Program-made: the position numbers and the translations under genes
Notes under the pieces: generated by a model
Databases searched by the model: none
The model's input: the letters and a program-made list of their open reading frames with translations, nothing else
What the model was told of the DNA's origin: nothing
DNA from: Lenisia limosa
Taxonomy: Eukaryota > Breviatea
DNA length: 25,247 bases
Direction of reading: 5' to 3'
NCBI GenBank assembly: GCA_001655205.1
Contig: LPNZ01002765.1
Location: 1-25,247, forward strand
Part shown: positions 11,592 to 21,563 of the stretch, piece after piece
Numbering within the stretch: position 1 is the stretch's first letter
Layout: each line of letters opens with the position of its first letter

Positions 11592-11598
11592 AAAAAAA
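11592..11598 (-). terminator. RNA polymerase III terminator of tRNA-Lys
   Basis: Seven T on the minus strand begin two nucleotides after the 3' end of the tRNA gene. This is the oligo-T stop expected for RNA polymerase III. Confidence 0.8.
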
Positions 11599-11600
11599 TG

Positions 11601-11673
11601 CGCCCGATGTGGGGCTCGAACCCACGACCGTAGGATTAAGAGTCCTACGCTCTACCAACTGAGCTAACCGGGC
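11601..11673 (-). tRNA. tRNA-Lys (anticodon CTT), no intron
   Basis: A full cloverleaf reads on the minus strand. The acceptor stem GCCCGGT pairs with ATCGGGC with one G-T pair, followed by discriminator G. The D arm holds the A-box (TTAGCTCAGTTGG). The anticodon stem GTAGGA/TCCTAC closes the loop CTCTTAA with anticodon CTT, and the T arm holds the B-box GGTTCGAGCCC. The gene is 73 nt with no intron; CCA is not encoded, as in nuclear eukaryotic tRNA genes. It is a lone tRNA between two protein genes. Confidence 0.97.
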
Positions 11674-11976
11674 AATCGCATTGCACACTAATGGAGCTCC
11701 CAATCAAGTTTTTATACTTTGCCTTTTTCCAGTCCGGCCGCGTCCCGGCCCGAATTCAAAATTACTCTTGGTTGAGGTATAATTGTTTCCTGACGGCTGA
11801 GCGTAGCCCTAGATTAAGAAGTATATATAGCTTTCAAATTTTTCGTTTGGTGAATTTTGGAGAATAAGCACAGACGGTTTTTTCACGTGGCTAAGTAAGT
11901 ATCGAAGGATTGAGAGCCAAAAATCCTTTAGACGCAGTGATTGATCATATTTTGTGTTTAATCCGCATCAGCCAAA
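11674..11976. promoter_or_regulatory. Upstream region of the sorting nexin gene and tRNA 5' flank
   Basis: About 300 bp with no coding exon. It contains a short GC-rich patch (CCGGCCGCGTCCCGGCCC, about 11733-11750) in AT-rich sequence, then the presumed 5' UTR of the sorting nexin, ending in the start context GCCAAAATGG. Confidence 0.45.
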
Positions 11977-14900
11977 ATGGGTAGGATGCAACTGTTTTAT
12001 GAAATGTATTGACTATTTTAGACGACTACGGATTTGGAGGGTTTGGGGGTCCGTTTCAAGATTTTCCTTTTCATGAGAGCTCTTTATTATGCCATTCTCT
12101 GAGCTATGACTAACCTTTTATGTCGAAAATCGACCTGACTTTTCAGATTGAGCATTGACGACGTAAGTATTCGGTTCCTTGATTATTTCTAATCGTACTT
12201 AGCTTCCCACGATGTTTTCAGAGGCTTATTCTGAAGAGTATAATGCTATTTGGGAGGAAGCCGCCGATGGAGAGACAACTGTCCCTGGTGACCAAGTGAG
12301 TTCACAGTCTTCTGTGTATACCAATAAATAATTATGGCAATGACTATCTAGTGTGCGTGTGTCTTCAAAAAGTCTGGGCTTGCTGTTTCAGAGCTTGCAC
12401 AGGTTTGTATTAGAGGGCATCAGAATTCATGATTCAACATTTCCAGATCTGGGAGCGTGTTGATCCTGAAAACACTGGCTACCTTGACCGCAAGCGCTTC
12501 ATTGTTGCACTTGGTATTGTTGCCCTCGTCCAGGACGGCCACCAGCCTGTTCCCGGAATGTGGGGGGGGGTGTCTTATTGTATGAGAAATATAAATACTA
12601 GTAATATCATATTAGATATATTACTATACTATTATGGCTGCGGCATGTACATATAATCATATAATCATATACAAATACTATAATATAGTATAATATATAA
12701 TATCAGTTTCATAATACTGTATATATCTATATTATTTTACATGCAGTACATAATTATATGATATCATCATATACTATGTCTGATATTCTATGATATATTT
12801 TAAAACACCATCCGTTACCACAATTGCAAGTCACACTGTTTAGTCTTGAGAAGCTTGAAGAACAGACCTCCCTTGCACCCCCAGCAATGGATGGCGCTTC
12901 TGAAACCACGAAATCTGTAAGGATATTTACATCTTTCACTGTTTTGTTGTTACATTCCTTCTTATTGTGAAATTTAGAGAAAGAAAAAACAGTTTCATAA
13001 CCCAATAAACTTGTGTGGTGACTTGTGAAATGGTAAAAATTGATAAGTTTTATCAAAGGGAGCTTTAACCGGTCCCAGAAACAGCCACGTACCCCCATGA
13101 CACCCCAAGGACCAGGCTACACTATTCGCGTTGAGATTGGCGAAGCTGTTGGCTCTCTGAGAAAACACACTGAAGTAGGTGCCTAATGCTTTCTAAGGGA
13201 CTCGGTTTGTGTGAGAACCCGCTGCTTCCCTAAAGGCAGTTGAGCACATCAATGTCTTACTCTTTAGTACGTCGTCATCACTGAGCCAGTGAGCTGGAAC
13301 GTCACTCGTCGGTACAAGGATTTCGAGTGGCTTTCAGGTTGGCCATTGACACCACCACATGTAATGTGTTCCTTGGGGCTATTTTCTTCTCTTTAAGTCT
13401 TTGTTGATCAAAGTATCGTCTCTTTAACGTGTTTACACCAATGACCTCTACAGCCTCTCTTGAAAAAACATTCCCCTACACTGTAGTCCCTCGTCTTCCT
13501 GAAAAGTCATTTGGCCGTAGGGGGGAGCGGGTGCGAAGGCGTACTGGTGTTCAGAGATAATGCCTTGGTTTTTACATTCCCATTGACCTCCTTTTCAGAG
13601 CGTTTTGAAGAGAAGTTCCTGAAGGAGCGCTGTCGCCAGCTGGAGTTCTTCTTGATTACTGTCGTGAGTCATCCCGTCCTGGGCCATTGTGAGGTCACCA
13701 AGGCCTTCCTGAGAGACGACGAAAAGGTCGGAAGGGTTAAAAATACAATAGTTTCATGTCATATATTACTTATTATATTTATTCGTCAGCATAAATTCTT
13801 TTATTTACTCTATTAGACCTTCAAGGGTCGTGACGCCACTGTGTTCGATGGAACTGAAAAGTTTGACGCTGATTCCGATGCCGCGTGGGCTGTTCATCCT
13901 TTTTAATTGAGTAAATATCATTAACTATTATTGTATTTGTATGTAATCGAACCTAACACTCTCATGCTTCAGTAAGTTCCCTCCTCCCGACGATGCCGAC
14001 TCTTCTCTTGCCGCCATCCGCACTTGGGCCGATGCCTTCGAGCGCAACTGTGCTGCTCTCCTCAAGGTCCGCGTTTTGTGTATGATACGACAGAGATTTT
14101 TTCTGTAAAAATATCAAATTATATCCAATCTTCCCCTTCTGACCTTTTAGGTTAATGAGAAGATCATCACCTCTCAAGAAAGTAAGCTGTTAACTCGTTT
14201 TCTGAAGAAACTTACTCTCTAGGCATTGCTGCAGACCTTTTGGACCTCGGACGGTTCAGTGAGACCCTTCTCACCGGTGGGCTAAGAAGTCACATGCAAC
14301 TCAGTAGCACCATTGCTCTTCATCAGTCTACTTACTCAGTTTAGGAGAAAACAGTACTGGTAAATGCTGGTTACCCTCCTGCTCGCCCTGCGCGCAATCA
14401 CATGATGGTCTCACTCGAATGCGCCAGGGTTGTGAGGACTGTGCCCAGATCTTCATTTCTCATGTAAGAATTCCAGTAATATCAATATTGTTTATACCCC
14501 AGGCTATGCACCAGCGTTCGTCTTACTCTGACAACCTTCGTTCTTGTGTGTATTTTGTGCGCTCCATGAGAGAGATCTACAAGAGGAGGGACAACCATAT
14601 GAAGGCCACTCAAAGCCACGTTAAGAAGCTCAACAGCTCAAAGTTCGTCCAGCAATGTTGTTCTCTTATGCATTAGGGAGAAGCTCTCTCAGCTCAAGCT
14701 AAAGGGTGGTAAGCCTGATAAGGTGCAGAAGATGGAAAAACAGATCTCCGAAGAGGAAGAGCGTTTAAATGTGATGCAGAAGCTCCAGAACTTCATCACG
14801 AACACTCTTTTGACCGAAACCCAAAGGTTCCATGAGTTCAAAGTTTGTGCATTCCTTTCTTTGCCTTCACCTATATTCCAGGTCTACTCCACTGCCGATA

Positions 14901-15056
14901 TGCTTGATTCCTATTCGAGTGATTTCATGGGTTTTGCCAACGAGGTGAGTTCCACCCACGCTCCTAATCTCTTAATTCTCTTCATTCACTACACAGCTCC
15001 TCCCAATGTGGAAGGCTACCAATGAGGATGTCAACAAGATGCCAAGAGGTCTGTAA
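11977..15056 (+). CDS. Sorting nexin with EH, PX and BAR regions (SNX8/Mvp1-like)
   Basis: Endosomal membrane-remodelling protein. ATG 11977 is followed after one base by an intron (11981-12021). Exon 12022-12048 then joins 12222 in phase to give MDDYGFGGFGEAYSEEYNA. The N-terminal EH domain has CVFKKSGLAVSELAQIWE and an EF-hand-like loop DPENTGYLDRKRF. A linker leads to the PX domain, which binds phosphoinositides: YTIRVEIGEAVG, VTRRYKDFEWL (the RRY basic motif), EKTFPYTVVPRLPEKSFG and RCRQLEFFLITVVSHPVL. The C-terminal helical region (AAIRTWADAFERNCAALLK, VYFVRSMREIYKRRDNHMK, KMEKQISEEEERLNVMQKL) is a BAR-type coiled coil that would dimerise and sense curvature. It ends NEDVNKMPRGL and TAA at 15054-15056. 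The PX sequence resembles SNX8/Mvp1 most. Intron 12560-12843 is AT-rich. The exon structure around the GENSTGKC segment (14344-14420) is less certain. Confidence 0.88.
12584..12799. repeat. Long AT-rich intronic tract
   Basis: Over 200 nt of TATAATATAG, ATATCATCATATA and similar words follow a run of nine G at the donor end (12562-12570), inside the sorting nexin intron 12560-12843. It is the largest such tract in the window. Confidence 0.65.
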
Positions 15057-15550
15057 AGGAATGGTTTGTAGCCTTTTCACACAGCTTCTTTGTATTATTC
15101 ATTGTTTTTCTTGTATCAGGCGGATCATCATCCAATTAATGAGAGAGTGCGAGATATCAGTTAATCATTTCGGTGTCGCCATCTGTCATATTGGATAAGC
15201 AAGGGTGAAACCTAATATCCTAAAATCAACAAACTATCAAATATTATTAATCTACTCTAGATATTATTATGCTTCCTTTGCTGTAGATGTGTAGTTTTAG
15301 GCTGATATTTCTAACGTTTCCAATTCTGTTGCATCAAAAAAATTTATTTATTACATACATATCATAGTGTGTTTACAATTAAACAACCTTGCTTAATCTA
15401 AGATGTAGTCTGAAAATTGGCAAACAGAGGGGTAGGTACTACTAAAAAGGGTGAACAGGATACATAATTCTCCCAATTGACAACTCTCAGATGAATGGAC
15501 AATTATACCTCTTACTAAAGTCTAGAAGACTAGCGCAATTACATGTTACT
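15057..15550. other. Convergent intergenic region
   Basis: A spacer of 494 bp between the stop codons of the sorting nexin (+) and the lectin gene (-). It has AT-rich 3' flank sequence, including an AATAAATAAA on the minus strand near 15338-15350. No gene or clear repeat is seen. Confidence 0.5.
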
Positions 15551-17144
15551 TTATTGTAAAGAATTTACAAATTTTGCAAACCTGCAAGGGATATCGTTCA
15601 TCTTGCTGGCGACTGAATTCCAAGTTTGAGCACAATTTTCAGTTGACCCTGAAGGCTGTGAGCCGCCCCACCTGAAACAGTAAATGAAGGATTTTCTTTT
15701 TGAGGTATTGAGAGGTGAAAATATTGGAGTCTGCAATAATTACAACATTAATTTCAAAACAAGAAGTGGAACATATTTTAACGAGACACTGTTTTTAAAA
15801 TTTTGTTCATAAATTCCGTTGGTTAAATCGAAACAATTCCCCATACAGGTCACTGTATCCATTGTAGTAGCTTCGGTCAGATGAATCGAAAGATAGCTGA
15901 CCGTAGGCATCGTACCATAAATCCTTGATGATTAGGACCACATTGAGATTAATAAACTATTATTGCAATTGTTTTATTGCTCATCTCTACAAATCATATA
16001 TATTATATCATATTATTGCAATGTAGCAACATCTTGTGAATCTCTTACGCCGCCTTCAGGGATAGCCTTGAAGCCTAAAAATGTGTAGTCGCCACTGTTG
16101 GAATAAATCTCACTGAATTCTGAGAAGTCTTTTGGCGTGGCTAAAACTCCCTAATCAATAAGTGGAGCAAAGTAAGTGAGACCAGAACAACACCGAGTAA
16201 CTCCATGTGATAGATAGAATCTTTCAATATACCCCCATACTCCACGAGCGACACAATAATTTTCAGCCTCTTCATAGGTTAAACTATTAGTGTTGTAGTA
16301 GTAGCAGTACTCCTCGCCAGTGATAAGGCTGACAAGTTAGGACGACAACCATCTATCCATACTGTAGTATTGTCATATGTTATGGAAAGCACCACTCTGG
16401 CTTACAAATTGTCAGTTCCACATCTGTACTTCGCAAGAATTGCAACCTAGTGATATAATTGGGATTCAGGCAAGAAACAGTAAGCATTCAATATAAATAC
16501 CTATAGATATAATACATCGAGATACATATTTACCTTTTCTATCAGTTCAGTCAATTGGGGGTTATTGATGGTACCAGTAACCTGAAATCATTAAACAGTG
16601 TACCAAAGAAGGAGTCTGTCTGCAGTATAATCATAAAGGATTATTTCATTAACGTTTGTCACAAATGACTCTGTGCTCACTGTAAGGTTAGCTGCAGTGA
16701 TCTGACCGGAAGCAGTTACATCTTGGGAATCAAGAGTCGTAATCAGTGCAGAAGGAGAGGTGATGTCTGCTGTTGCCACCATACTCGTTGCCTGGGCCAT
16801 GAGGGATCGAATTCAGGTCCACTTTCACTTAGGATCATGAAATAATAACAAAAAACGCAAAGAAATAAGGTAGATAAAACTGACCGTCATACCAGTACAT
16901 TAGCATATGAAAAATTGTGATGACAAACTAGTTCGGAATACAATGTACGGACTATAGGGCTCTCTTACAGTGACAACGCCGTCCACTTCAACATCAGAAA
17001 GTGTCTTGGAAGTGAGGAACAGTTCGGTTCATCTCAAAGAAGAAAAAAAGAGTTACCCAGACCAACTTTAAGAATCCCGCTAGGCGATAAAATAAAAGCA
17101 TAACAGCATCCAAGTGTTAATAATATGAAGAAGATGAAAGGCAT
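15551..17144 (-). CDS. Secreted C-type-lectin-domain protein
   Basis: Secreted protein with one C-type lectin-like domain. ATG at 17142-17144 starts a signal peptide (MPFIFFILLTLGCCYAFIL), followed by SPSGILKTLSDVEVDGVVT. A Thr/Ser/Ala-rich stretch comes next (ADITSPSALITTLDSQDV, GQITAANLTVSTESFV), with a beta-repeat or stalk-like pattern. The lectin fold then reads CGTDNFLITGEEYCYYYN, SLTYEEAENYCVARGVWG, GVLATPKDFSEFSEIYS, YTFLGFKAIPEGG, DLWYDAYGQLSFDSSD, NGYSDLWGGSQPSGSTENC and KMNDIPCRFAKFV, then TAA. The paired cysteines, the ENC block and the ND-x-x-C block are present. The usual QPD/EPN calcium-sugar motif is QPS, so classical sugar binding may be altered. The stop codon overlaps an AATAAA. 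About nine short introns are inferred. The lectin domain is sure; ligand and the nature of the N-terminal region are not. Confidence 0.85.
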
Positions 17145-17652
17145 TGCTTTAGGTGTTAGGTTGCGTTGGGTTGCTTGTGCTTATTGTCGGGCGTCTTTCT
17201 CTTTACTTTTCTCTTCTTCCTTGCTGCTTCTTTTTGCTCTTTTGCTCTTGACACTATTTTCTAGGAGGTGGGTGTAGAATTTTTGTTAATTATTGCGAAT
17301 TTGCNNNNNNNNNNNNNNNNNNNNNNNNNNNNNNNNNNNNNNNNNNNNNNNNNNNNNNNNNNNNNNNNNNNNNNNNNNNNNNNNNNNNNNNNNNNNNNNN
17401 NNNNNNNNNNNNNNNNNNCCCTGCTTTGGTGTTATTTTTGTTTTGTTTTGTTTTCCCAATGTTGTAGATATTTTCAAGGTCTCAACATGTTCCTTCAATT
17501 CTGTATGCTGCATCCCACCAATTCTTCAATTCTGCATGCTGTCTCACTATTCACAGTATCAAAGTTAGCAGCAAAAAAAAAAAGAACAAAGATGAATCCA
17601 TTATACGAAAAAACAACAACAATTATCTGACCTAATGGTCAAATCAATCAAT
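17145..17652. other. Intergenic region with assembly gap 17305-17418
   Basis: It lies upstream of the lectin gene and downstream of the helical-protein gene, both on the minus strand. It includes 114 undetermined bases. Pyrimidine-rich sequence (17180-17250) precedes the gap. Frames that run through the N block are artefacts. Confidence 0.6.
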
Positions 17653-19101
17653 TTATGGTGCATGCCTGCCGCCAGCTATACCTCTAAACAATTTGTTTTC
17701 CAGCCTGAAATGTGTTAGTCAAGGGCGAGAGAAAGTGATGTGCTTTCGAAGCTCACCAAGATTGCAGCCACTTTATCTTCATTGTGTGTTTTCCCTTGGT
17801 CAGAAGAAACCCCCCAGGCTTTACTCACAGTCTGCCACACCTGCTTAATCAGAGGCAGTCCAAAGAAGTTCGGAGAGACGATGGTCTCTATGGGATATCC
17901 AAAAATGAAAATAATTTTAGTAGAAGAAAATCCCTACCGCAGAGAAAAAAAGAACAATGATAGCTAAAACTCCCACACAAAGGGGGGAGGGGGTCATATA
18001 ACAACAAAAAAAAGAAGTCCTACTCTATTCAGTTCAAAGGGGAACGTCGAAGACTCTTTTACTGTTTGGGCTGTAGCCAAAAGCACGTCACCGGATTTTG
18101 CTGCCTCCTGTTTCTTTTCCATCGCCTATTTGCAAATGAAAAGGAACACATTAATTGAGCACAAGATACTGCCCTTCAAAATTTTGTTGTTTTTTTTTAA
18201 TAAATATTGAGAAACAAAAAGATTTTTCTTTGAATACCCTTACTATGTGTTGCCATCTATCTCTTATAAATAATGGTTTCGAAAAACCCTTTACAACATT
18301 ATTCCACAAGGTTACTCTGTATCTCACATCCATCACACATATCCCAAGATAATCACTAACCTGGCGTTTGATTTTGGCGTCGACCATCTTTTCAGTTCGT
18401 TTATTTACGGATTTGATTCGACTCATAAACCCTTGAAATGTGAAATCATTAGAAATAAGGAAAGTCCCCCCCCCCCTCCTACCATGTGAAGTTTTGGTGT
18501 TTTTGTTTCCTTTTCTTTCGCTGTCCACGTCCTAAAAGTATTAACAGGTCAGATGAACGCCTTCTGACACAAATTCAGCTTGCAGTACCAGACTTGTTTT
18601 CTACACGCTTTCCGTTCTCTTGCCTACCTTTACAGAAACTCCTTGGTCCATTACTTTCGACATCATGGCAACTAAAACAACATTATTGTCCTAAATACAA
18701 AAGGTCAAATAAATGTAAGAAGTCATTGGAGGGCCATCTTGGAGAGGGGGTTGCTTTCAAAATATTGACATAAACCCTCCAACTTATTCTAAGTGAAAGT
18801 TCAGCAGCATGGTCAACACCTTCTTCTGCCTTCTCTAAGTGTTCTGATGGTTATTCAGACCACATAAAAAGGATAAGGTGATTCTATTTGCTATTTTTAG
18901 GCGTGTTTTCTTACCAAGAGTGACATCTTGAGGGAAAAGAACGTCTAAAAGGGTGAAACCAGAGAGGGAAAATAACAAAGAAATAATACATGCCTTTTTT
19001 TTTTTAATCAACAATAACCCTCTCAAACCAATTTCTCCACTAAATACAGTATTAATCAAGTCTGGAAGGCCCTCAGGTAGCTGAGGAACGGATGGTTCCA
19101 T
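17653..19101 (-). CDS. Unrecognised small, mainly helical protein
   Basis: I do not recognise the family. The start is ATG 19099-19101 (MEPSVPQLPEGLPDLINTVF). Splice phases then join EIDVLFPQDVTLEHLEKAEE, GVDHAAELSLRIIAMMSKVM, DQGVSVKDVDSERKGNKN, GFMSRIKSVNKRTEKMVDAK, AMEKKQEAAKSGDVLLATAQ and TFPFELNRTIVSPNFFGLP, giving roughly 200 residues. It is charged and mostly helix-forming, with no signal peptide or membrane segment, and has a Lys/Ser-rich middle. The 3' end is ambiguous: a strong GTGAGT donor after IKQVWQT leads to GKHTMKIKWLQSWLENKLFR and a TAA at 17653-17655, while another splice choice ends at TAG 17684. An intron contains about eleven consecutive C (18466-18476). It is divergent from the ZIP gene across 133 bp. 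A real gene is likely because several exons keep phase; function is unknown. Confidence 0.6.
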
Positions 19102-19234
19102 GTCTCTCTCTTGATAATATTCCAATCAAGCCAAAATATATGTCTCCTAACCTCCTCCTTAACTTATATTGTATATCTACTGGTTTTTTTTGGCCAAAAA
19201 CCACTCATGCAACCTGCAGATCACTGATCGCAAA
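19102..19234. promoter_or_regulatory. Short bidirectional promoter region
   Basis: Only 133 bp separate the start codons of the helical-protein gene (-) and the ZIP transporter (+), so both 5' UTRs and core promoters must share it. It is AT-rich, with no defined element that I can name. Confidence 0.5.
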
Positions 19235-21308
19235 ATGGGTGGGGCAGGAATGGCTTTAAGAAACCAAAAGATTGCAGCAAAAGAACTGACAAAAGGCAAA
19301 AAAGAAGCTGTAGACAACAAAAGAACTCGAAAAGGAAAACAAAGTAAAAAGGACATTTTAGTGAAAGCTGCAGTGATGGAAATCCTTGATGATCCTATTA
19401 CAAGAGCTATAATTTTGACAACTTTCTCGGGTTTAGCTACGTCAATAGGTAATTTCATCTTTCACAAAATTTTATATAATAACACTCCAGGAGCTCTCTT
19501 CGTCTTCATTTCAGGTTCAAATTCCCTCAAAAAGCTCGGAAATGCTCTGGCGTTTAGCGTGGTAGGCTTGGAAACATTTCTCTTATTGGAACTGGATTTG
19601 TCATTTGGAAATCACATTGAGGAGAAGATGTGTGATGTTCCTCTGATTAGCCAATACTGAATATAGTGATAATTATGAAATATTTACGATGGCCTGGAAA
19701 GTGTAGCGCTAGATGGTATATTGTGAAGAAGCGGCTGTTTCTGACTATCATCCCTCTTTTTGATAATATCATTCAAAAATTCTCCCCCCACCCCCCACCT
19801 GTTTTCACCCTAATCCAGGGTGTCATGTTGTATGTGTCCTTCGTTGACCTTCTACCAGAGGCAATAGCTGCTGTTGGGTTTACCCATGCCAATGTCTCTG
19901 TTTGCAGGTTTTGGTCATATTTTGGATACTACCTCTGCTGAGATCAGTCTGTTAATGCTTATGCAGTTCTTTTCGGGTATCCTATTGTTCTGGATGATAC
20001 TCCTCTTTGTCCCAGAACCGGACCTCGAGGCTCTTAGGAAGAAGTCTGATGACCCCAAAGTCAAAGAGGTGGGTTTCTCGCATTTCGATATATGATACTA
20101 TACAAACGTGTGTGAACAAAGTGAGTGTAGATTTATTTGAGGCTTCTCTCACCCCGTCTAGCGTGAACTGATGCGCACGGGCCTGATTACAGCATTGGGT
20201 ATCAGGTTAGTTGAAAAACGCTAATATGTCTATGCACAAAGCTTAACCAGCTTGAAGAATAGACTGATGTAATTCACTTTTTGTAGTTTACACAATTTCC
20301 CTGAAGGTATAGCGGTGTTCCTTGCTGCCCTGAAAGGTTTGTTGGAACTGGGTCTCAAAAGGAAATGTAAATGTGTTTGTTATCATAGTTTAATTCTCTT
20401 AGGTCTTGATATGGGCGTTCCTGTTGCTTTTGCTATTTTGATGCACAATATCCCCGAAGGTTTGTGAAAGCTTTCTCTTCTGCCTCAATCAGAGAGGGTC
20501 CGCACCCCCAAGTCACATTTTAGGAGCAGCGGTTGCCACGCCGATTTACCACGCCACGGGAAAGTGGGAGAGGTGCAAATGGAATGGTGCCGTTTGACCC
20601 CCCCCCCCCCCCCCCNNNNNNNNNNNNNNNNNNNNNNNNNNNNNNNNNNNNNNNNNNNNNNNNNNNNNNNNNNNNNNNNNNNNNNNNNNNNNNNNNNNNN
20701 NNNNNNAATTGTCCAGGAAGTGGCCGGCCTTTTGGTACAGCACACTCTCGGGGCTCTGTGAGCCGCTCGGCGGCCTGCTTGTTGGCCTCTCCTTCTCGCA
20801 TCTCCTTACAGAACATATTATCCAGTGTCTTTTGGCTGCCGGTCTGAGGAAGTAACTTGACAATTGTGCTTCCCCCATCGCCTTTCTTGACACTCTAGTT
20901 GCTGGTATTATGGTCATGATTTGCCTTCAAGAGCTCATTCCCACTGCCCTTGTGTACGTCTCCCATGGGGTACGCTGGGGTTCAAAGGAACAACAAGAGA
21001 GTGGTTAACGAAACTTTGCTACTTATACTGTTGTAAGATACTGAAACACTGTAGATAAAGGGTATTGTTTGACCTTTTAGGCATTTGTGCGTTATGCAGT
21101 TCTTGGAATGGCAGTATTGGCGTACAGCCTATCACTTATGAAGTCACATGGTTTGTGGCTTTGTTTGTACATCTCCTGTTTCCAACTTGATATATTTGTG
21201 AAGATAATGAATGCCACAGGTTTGTGCTCACATGATCATGAACGTGCTCACCATTCGCATGACCCTTCTAATCACTCTTTTAACAGTTTGTGGGAGGATG
21301 AGCTTTAG
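19235..21308 (+). CDS. ZIP family metal transporter (ZupT/SLC39A11-like)
   Basis: Integral membrane carrier that brings zinc or another divalent metal into the cytosol. ATG 19235 (CAAAATGGG context) begins a Lys-rich cytosolic N-terminus (GGAGMALRNQKIAAKEL), then TM1 (RAIILTTFSGLATSIGALFVF) and LAFSGVMLYVSFVDLLPEAI. After SLLMLMQFFSGILLFWMI comes the transport core: RTGLITALGISLHNFPEGIA in TM4 and AILMHNIPEG in TM5, both with the His/Glu metal ligands. Next are AAVATPIYHATG, KKWPAFWYSTLSGLCEPLGG and AGIMVMICLQELIPTALVY. The C-terminus is His-rich (SHDHERAHHSHDPSNHS), suited to metal binding. The second assembly gap lies wholly inside intron 20564-20716, so the coding sequence seems complete. 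The join after PEAIAAVGFTHANVS to SLLMLMQFF uses a weak CTGAG acceptor and is the least sure point. Confidence 0.9.
20616..20706. other. Assembly gap next to an 18-nt poly-C run
   Basis: It is 91 undetermined bases directly after a run of about 18 C (20598-20615), inside a ZIP intron. The homopolymer probably stopped sequencing or assembly. Confidence 0.95.
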
Positions 21309-21563
21309 ATGTTTCTGTTATTTCTGATTCAAATAGTAATTTATTTTGTTCTTATTTTGGATGGGAATTGGTGTGTGGTGTACAACCTGAAGTGAGAGTA
21401 AAAATGGGGAAAATGGATAACCCTTCAACTGATTCCTCATGTCCATTTCATAATAACTTGAAATAACTTGAACAATTGTGTCTTGGGTTTTCACAACATG
21501 GTATCCAAATGTTTACGAAGTACCATACTAGGGGTCATAATCAACTAAAATCTCTGGCATTTG
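21309..21563. other. Convergent intergenic region
   Basis: A spacer of 255 bp between the ZIP stop and the proposed Nudix stop. It holds a small tandem repeat, AATAACTTGA twice (about 21452-21471). Nothing else is seen. Confidence 0.5.

Noticed and set aside
12150-12170. 16-nt micro-exon (LSIDD) in the sorting nexin
   Set aside because: Joining exon 12022-12048 directly to 12222 keeps phase without it, while including it after that exon creates a stop.
17268-17630. Open frames crossing the N block
   Set aside because: They are open only because undetermined bases contain no stops.
19860-19960. Possible frameshift in the ZIP gene
   Set aside because: A 40-50 nt intron from GTTTGCAG to CTGAG restores the frame, so a break is not required, although the acceptor is weak.
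20485-20917. Several frames through the second gap with poly-Gly or poly-Pro
   Set aside because: They are artefacts of the poly-C run and Ns; the region is a ZIP intron flanked by phase-consistent ZIP exons.
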